From: Chryseobacterium indologenes
GTDB taxonomy: Bacteria; Bacteroidota; Bacteroidia; Flavobacteriales; Weeksellaceae
Assembly: GCF_002025665.1 (NCBI RefSeq)
Contig: NZ_CP018786.1
Coordinates: 2,108,001-2,172,000 of the forward strand
Direction of reading: 5' to 3'
DNA length: 64,000 bases
Positions 60,301 to 64,000 of this stretch are shown piece after piece. The notes under the pieces are model-generated. The model was given only the letters and a program-made list of their open reading frames with translations. It was not told the DNA's origin and ran no database searches. Within the stretch, counting starts at the first letter, position 1, and each line of letters opens with the position of its first letter. Both the position numbers and the translations under genes were made by a program.

Positions 60301-60657
60301 TCTAGCTTTAGGGAGAAATATTTTCTTGCGTAGCGTTTCATCAAAAAACAATCGATAATTTTTATCTTCAATAATGCAGTGAATAATCTCTGCCTGATGA
60401 GCACAAAGCTGGTTTTTCTCGTGGTCACAGGTACAGGAACAAAGTAAGGAGTTGCCTATTTTACTGATAGTAATCACTGGAAAATCCTGTAATGAAGAAG
60501 ATTGTTTTGTAAATATTCCTGTATTGTTTTCAATAGCCACCGGATAGATTTCACGAAAATCCCTGATCCCGATAAATGCGCTGTCTGAGGTATGTTTCAG
60601 CAGGTCATACACGGAAAGTGTACTGATATTGATGTTGTCAAGAATATATTCTGCCAT
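57313..60657 (-). CDS. SWIM zinc-finger SNF2-family helicase
   Basis: 1114 residues from the ATG at 60657 (MAEYILDN); upstream Met would add 11 weak residues. A SWIM zinc finger is near the N-terminus (Cys73, Cys75, Cys85, His87 in [16 protein letters not shown]). A long middle region of unknown fold (about 100-630) leads to the SNF2 ATPase: Walker A DDMGLGKT (about 675), DESQ at motif II ([11 protein letters not shown], about 775) and helicase C with [34 protein letters not shown] (about 1015-1050). Such SWI/SNF-type ATPases remodel DNA-protein complexes; in bacteria the role is unclear. It stands alone, convergent to the GEVED gene. Confidence 0.92.
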   Translation of the reverse strand: [1114 protein letters not shown]

Positions 60658-60791
60658 AAAAATAGATGGGGACAAACTTACAAAAAACAAATGTATTGAA
60701 GAATCCGTTTTGGCTACAGCTTACCCCATTTTGGCAACTCCTGCGTTTCTTCTAATGCTGAACTTTGTCCTGTAATTTTAAACCAAGAAAA

Positions 60792-61589
60792 ATGAAAACA
60801 ATTTTTATAACAGGTGCTTCTACAGGATTAGGAAAAGCAACTGCCCAATTATTTCAAAACAAAGGATGGAAAGTAATCGCAACGATGAGAAATCCTGAAG
60901 CAGCAGCTGATCTTGCCACTTTGGAAAACGTAACTGTACTTCCTCTTGATGTAACCAACTTCGACCAAATACAGTCTACAGTGAAACAAACCTTGGAACT
61001 CACTGATGTAGATCTGGTTTTTAATAATGCAGGGTATGGTCTTATGGGGCCTCTGGAAGCATTATCGGACGACCAGATTGCAAGACAGTTAAACACCAAT
61101 TTATTAGGAGTTATTCGCGTAACGCAGGCCTTCATCCCATATTTCAGAGAGAAAAACAACGGAATGTTTATTTCTACTACTTCCATTGGTGGCTTGATAG
61201 CTTTCCCTTTAAATTCTATTTACCATGCTACAAAATGGGCGTTGGAAGGCTGGAGCGAAAGTATGGCTTTTGAGCTGAATCAGTTTGGAATTGATATTAA
61301 AACCGTTTCTCCCGGAGGAATTAAGACTGACTTTGTAAGTCGTTCTTTAGATTCCGCTTCAAGTCCTGCCTATGAAGAAATGATAGATTCCTTGTTTTCC
61401 AAAATGGGAGGAATGATGGAAGTGGCTTCTACTCCTGAACAAATTGCAGAAGTAGTGTATGAAGCAGCTACTGATGGCAAAAGAAATCTGAGATATGTAG
61501 CCGGAGAAGATGCTAAAGCTTTGTATGCTCAGCGTCTTGAATTGGGTGATGAAATATTCAGAGACCAGTTAGGAAAACAGTTTCTTTAA
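60792..61589 (+). CDS. Short-chain dehydrogenase/reductase (SDR)
   Basis: 265 residues from the ATG at 60792; the upstream TTG start at 60765 is within a near-promoter region. The SDR Rossmann fold has the NAD(P) motif TGASTGLGKAT (about 6-16), NNAGYG and the catalytic triad Ser in STTSIGG and Tyr/Lys in YHATKWALEG. Likely reduces carbonyls; substrate unknown. An AraC-type regulator follows after a terminator on the same strand, a common SDR-AraC pairing in flavobacteria. Confidence 0.93.
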   Translation: MKTIFITGASTGLGKATAQLFQNKGWKVIATMRNPEAAADLATLENVTVLPLDVTNFDQIQSTVKQTLELTDVDLVFNNAGYGLMGPLEALSDDQIARQLNTNLLGVIRVTQAFIPYFREKNNGMFISTTSIGGLIAFPLNSIYHATKWALEGWSESMAFELNQFGIDIKTVSPGGIKTDFVSRSLDSASSPAYEEMIDSLFSKMGGMMEVASTPEQIAEVVYEAATDGKRNLRYVAGEDAKALYAQRLELGDEIFRDQLGKQFL

Positions 61590-61603
61590 TCCGGATTTTT
61601 TTT

Positions 61604-61640
61604 AAGGTAGCATAAAGTAAATCTTCTTTATGCTGCCTTT
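61604..61640 (+). terminator. Terminator of the SDR gene
   Basis: Fourteen-base stem (61604-61617 with 61626-61639, one mismatch) ending in TTTT-like sequence. Confidence 0.75.
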
Positions 61641-61668
61641 TCCACCAAATAATTTATAATTTTATATC

Positions 61669-62583
61669 ATGGAAAAGAAAGATAATGCTCCTTTGAAAAT
61701 TTCATCCATATCAGAACTGCACAGCATGCTGCAGCTCCCAAAACCCCTTCATCCCTTGGTAAGCCTTGTTGATAATACAAAGATGAGTATCAAAAAGGAT
61801 ATGCTGAAGCGAAGTTTTATCCTGAATTTTTATAAAATCTCTTATAAATATTCTACCAACGGAAAAATGGGCTATGGACAGGGATATTATGATTTTAATG
61901 AGGGAGGAATGATGTTCACGGCTCCCGGACAGGTTCTTTCTACTGATGAGAATGCGGAATATTGTGGATACACCTTGATGGTACATCCGGATTTTATCAG
62001 AAGTTATCCTTTGGCAAAGAATATCAAAAACTTTGGTTTCTTTTCTTATGATACGAATGAAGCACTGCACTTGTCTGATCAGGAAAAGACAATCATTACA
62101 GGGTTACTTGACAATATTGGAAATGAACTGAATACCGCTATTGATGAAGTAAGTCAGGACGTTATTGTTTCTTATATGGATGTTCTTCTCAATTACAGCA
62201 ACCGTTTTTATAAAAGACAGTTTATCACCAGAAAGGCGGTTAATAATGATTTATTGACCAAAATGGATGTTGTGCTGGAAAACTATTTCAATCAGCAGGA
62301 AACATTAAATAAAGGACTTCCTACAGTAGAATTTCTGGCCTCTACACTCAATTTGTCACCTCATTATCTGAGTGATATGCTTCGTAATCTTACAGGATTG
62401 AATGCTCAGCAGCATATTCATGAAAAACTGATTGAGAAGGCGAAAGAATATCTTACTACCACAGGTTTTTCTGTATCTGAAGTAGCGTATGCTCTTGGAT
62501 TTGAACATCCGCAGTCCTTCAACAAACTGTTTAAAAAGAAAACCGATAAAACACCGTTGAGCTACAGACAGTCTTTTAACTAA
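61669..62583 (+). CDS. AraC-family transcriptional regulator
   Basis: 304 residues. The N-terminal 170 residues are a cupin-like sensor domain (MMFTAPGQVLSTDENAEY, YTLMVHPDFI). The C-terminal 110 residues are the double-HTH AraC domain: TVEFLASTLNLSPHYLSDMLRNLTG (HTH1) and FSVSEVAYALGFEHPQSFNKLFKKKTDKTPLSYRQ (HTH2). It lies after the SDR terminator, so it has its own transcript; it may control the SDR gene. The ligand is unknown. Confidence 0.93.
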   Translation: MEKKDNAPLKISSISELHSMLQLPKPLHPLVSLVDNTKMSIKKDMLKRSFILNFYKISYKYSTNGKMGYGQGYYDFNEGGMMFTAPGQVLSTDENAEYCGYTLMVHPDFIRSYPLAKNIKNFGFFSYDTNEALHLSDQEKTIITGLLDNIGNELNTAIDEVSQDVIVSYMDVLLNYSNRFYKRQFITRKAVNNDLLTKMDVVLENYFNQQETLNKGLPTVEFLASTLNLSPHYLSDMLRNLTGLNAQQHIHEKLIEKAKEYLTTTGFSVSEVAYALGFEHPQSFNKLFKKKTDKTPLSYRQSFN

Positions 62584-62591
62584 ATAAATTA

Positions 62592-62622
62592 AAAACACTT
62601 GGTTCAAATATCAGGTGTTTTT
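62592..62622. terminator. Terminator between AraC and GNAT genes
   Basis: Stem AAAAACAC/GGTGTTTTTT-type arms around 62592-62599 and 62613-62622 with a G-U pair and T-rich flank, between convergent genes. Confidence 0.65.
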
Positions 62623-62635
62623 TATTGTATGCTTT

Positions 62636-63247
62636 TTAGCCAACACGTTGCTTTTCTTTGATTAAAGCTTCAATTTTACATTTTGCAGTGGTCCATTCAT
62701 CATCCAAAATACTGTAATAAGCTGCATTTCTTGTACTACCATCGCTGAGAACTTTGTCTTTACGTAAAATACCTTCAAATACACCACCAATTTTTTCGAT
62801 GGCTTTTCTTGATCTGAGGTTATTATCTTTTGTTTTTAATTGTACTCTGTTGGTTTTCAGTACGTCAAAGCAAAAGGTGAGGAGCAGGAGTTTGCATTCA
62901 AGGTTGATGGTTGTTCCCCAGAATTCTTTGGTGACCCAGGTCCATCCGATTTCCAGTTTCCGGTCTGCAGGGTAAATTTCAAAAAAGCGTGTGGAACCAA
63001 TCAGCTTTCCGGTTTCTTTATGGCGTATAACAAATGGGTACTGATTTCCAGCTTCTCTTTCTGATAAGGCAAATTCATAGGTTCTATAAAACACTGTTTC
63101 GTCTGAGCAGTCTGTAGGAATTAGTTCCCAGAGTTCTTTATCTGAAGCAGCAGTATATAATTCTTCAAAATGCTGTTTTTCAAGAGGAATTAATTCAATT
63201 GTTTCTCCTTTCAAAATAGTCGGATAGGCAATCCATTTTTCTTTCAT
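62636..63247 (-). CDS. GNAT N-acetyltransferase (RimJ/RimL-like)
   Basis: 203 residues, single GNAT domain of the RimJ/RimL type (acetyltransf_3): IELIPLEKQHFEELY (start), KLIGSTRFFEIYPADRKLEIGWTWV, the acetyl-CoA segment FWGTTINLECKLLLLTFCFDVL and NLRSRKAIEKIGGVFEGILR. These enzymes acetylate N-terminal amino groups of ribosomal proteins or small amines. Substrate unknown. No strong promoter box is visible. Confidence 0.88.
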   Translation of the reverse strand: MKEKWIAYPTILKGETIELIPLEKQHFEELYTAASDKELWELIPTDCSDETVFYRTYEFALSEREAGNQYPFVIRHKETGKLIGSTRFFEIYPADRKLEIGWTWVTKEFWGTTINLECKLLLLTFCFDVLKTNRVQLKTKDNNLRSRKAIEKIGGVFEGILRKDKVLSDGSTRNAAYYSILDDEWTTAKCKIEALIKEKQRVG

Positions 63248-63403
63248 GGTTCATTTTTATAGATCGAAAATAAAAAAAAATGAATATCTGTTTTCAAAAA
63301 ATAAAGTGATTTTCTACCATGATAAGGTCTGAATTTCTGTTATTGGTTAAAATGGAACATAAAAATGACAAAAATGAACTAGATTTTAATGGAGTTGGGT
63401 GTC

Positions 63404-63411
63404 TAAATTTG
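63404..63411 (+). promoter_or_regulatory. -7 box (TAAATTTG) of the MFS gene
   Basis: Exact TAnnTTTG, 28 nt before the ATG at 63440. Confidence 0.55.
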
Positions 63412-63439
63412 CAAAAGGAATTTTTATCACCCTGTTATA

Positions 63440-64000
63440 ATGAACGAGAGAGAATCTTTTAATGCCAAAATGCCAACAGCCTGTTTTTTACTTTTCTTTG
63501 CCCATGGGCTTGTTTTTTCTTCCTGGGCGAGCCGTATTCCTATCATTAAAACAGCGCTTTCCATTAATGAAGCACAATTGGGAACACTTTTGCTTCTTAT
63601 GCCGATAGGACAGCTTTCAACAATGGTTTTGGCTGGAAAACTCATCAGTATCTACGGAAGCAGCGGAATTATTAAAAGATGCTTTATGCTGTATCCTTTT
63701 TTCTTGTTATTAATTGGTTTATCACCTTCATACTGGACATTAGGTGCTGTACTTTTCTTTTTTGGAGTTTCCGGAAACATGTGCAATATTGCCATTAATA
63801 CTCAGGCTATAGAAATAGAATCTATCACGAAAAGAACACTTCTTTCTTCATATCACGGTGCCTGGTGTTTTGCCGGTCTTACAGGGGCAGTCATAGGTTT
63901 GTTGATGATTAATCTCCATGTGGGAACTTTTTATCATTTTGTTATTATTTTCATTCTGGTCGGTATACTTTGGTTTTACAGTACAAAAAATCTGACCAAT
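63440..64000 (+). CDS. MFS transporter (YbjJ-like), cut by window edge
   Basis: 187 codons are visible; the C-terminal half is beyond the window. The N-terminal segment HGLVFSSWASRIPIIKTAL, then LLLMPIGQLSTMV, and the hydrophobic helices with AGKLISIYGSSGIIKR (the MFS loop 2-3 motif) and NMCNIAINTQAIEIE fit the YbjJ-like group of the major facilitator superfamily. About six helices are seen. Substrate unknown. The start follows the promoter at 63404 by 28 nt. An ORF on the opposite strand at 63427-63645 is a shadow. Confidence 0.85.
   Translation, partial: MNERESFNAKMPTACFLLFFAHGLVFSSWASRIPIIKTALSINEAQLGTLLLLMPIGQLSTMVLAGKLISIYGSSGIIKRCFMLYPFFLLLIGLSPSYWTLGAVLFFFGVSGNMCNIAINTQAIEIESITKRTLLSSYHGAWCFAGLTGAVIGLLMINLHVGTFYHFVIIFILVGILWFYSTKNLTN

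Noticed and set aside
1..64000. tRNA, rRNA, insertion sequences, prophage or integrase genes
   Set aside because: No cloverleaf-like sequence, rRNA core, transposase motif or attachment site was recognised anywhere in the window.

Overview
The window looks like chromosomal DNA of a Bacteroidota bacterium of the Flavobacteriales, most likely Chryseobacterium or a close relative in the Weeksellaceae. The evidence is an AT-rich composition, 24 exact matches to the Bacteroidota -7 promoter box TAnnTTTG at sensible distances from start codons, almost no Shine-Dalgarno sequences, three secreted proteins with type IX secretion (T9SS) C-terminal sorting domains, and a short double-glycine, cysteine-bearing peptide of the kind seen in Chryseobacterium. 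I see no rRNA, tRNA, CRISPR array, transposase, integrase or phage gene. This is ordinary core chromosome with a few accessory genes and many small intergenic repeats.

Layout. 0-6.5 kb: a cut-off secreted protein, a di-heme cytochrome c peroxidase, an XRE regulator, a T9SS-exported PhoX-like phosphatase and a leucine-rich-repeat protein. 6.5-15.7 kb: housekeeping genes (SUI1-like factor, gpmI, acyl-ACP desaturase, HAD phosphatase, map plus a methyltransferase, an SMR pump with a Crp-type regulator, era, DoxX). 15.7-25.3 kb: a 49-residue double-glycine peptide too short for usual gene calling, an S9 peptidase, a HAD/Crp divergent pair, GNAT, MATE, a sigma-54 activator lacking a DNA-binding domain, YggS and a polysaccharide deacetylase. 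25.5-30.8 kb: a copper-handling block (DUF72 protein, a CopA-type ATPase with five cysteine metal-binding modules, an AraC regulator with an HMA-like cysteine motif, a hotdog thioesterase) and a DUF6157 protein. 31-36 kb: an RRM RNA-binding protein, a secreted tandem B-lectin protein, and a PAP2/BlaI-like/DUF4153 membrane operon. 36-45.7 kb: pyruvate dehydrogenase E1 alpha and E2, LolD-like ATPase, L,D-transpeptidase, RadC, a GNAT-like protein, a PhyH dioxygenase, two membrane proteins and soluble pyrophosphatase. 45.7-54.3 kb: an amidohydrolase, a membrane pyrophosphatase fused to an OmpA domain, an aminotransferase, an M28 peptidase, a GNAT-VOC fusion and a minimal endonuclease V-like protein. 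54.4-64 kb: a thiolase flanked by paired TetR-type operators, a GEVED/T9SS protein, a SWIM-SNF2 helicase, an SDR with an AraC regulator, a GNAT and a cut-off MFS transporter.

Themes. Secretion and surface work (T9SS cargo, lipoproteins, lectin, L,D-transpeptidase, deacetylase) is spread through the window. Two PPi-hydrolysing enzymes, soluble and membrane-bound, lie within about 2 kb of each other. The copper block carries its own likely sensor. Five genes have a promoter box ending only 4-5 nt before the ATG and may make leaderless mRNAs.

The most unusual candidates are the tandem-lectin protein (LlpA-like architecture), the double-glycine peptide, the HMA-AraC sensor, the pyrophosphatase-OmpA fusion, the GNAT-VOC/EndoV-like pair, the thiolase operators, and a dispersed palindromic element present twice. 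No single large undescribed system is evident. All calls are from reading the sequence; no database search was possible.
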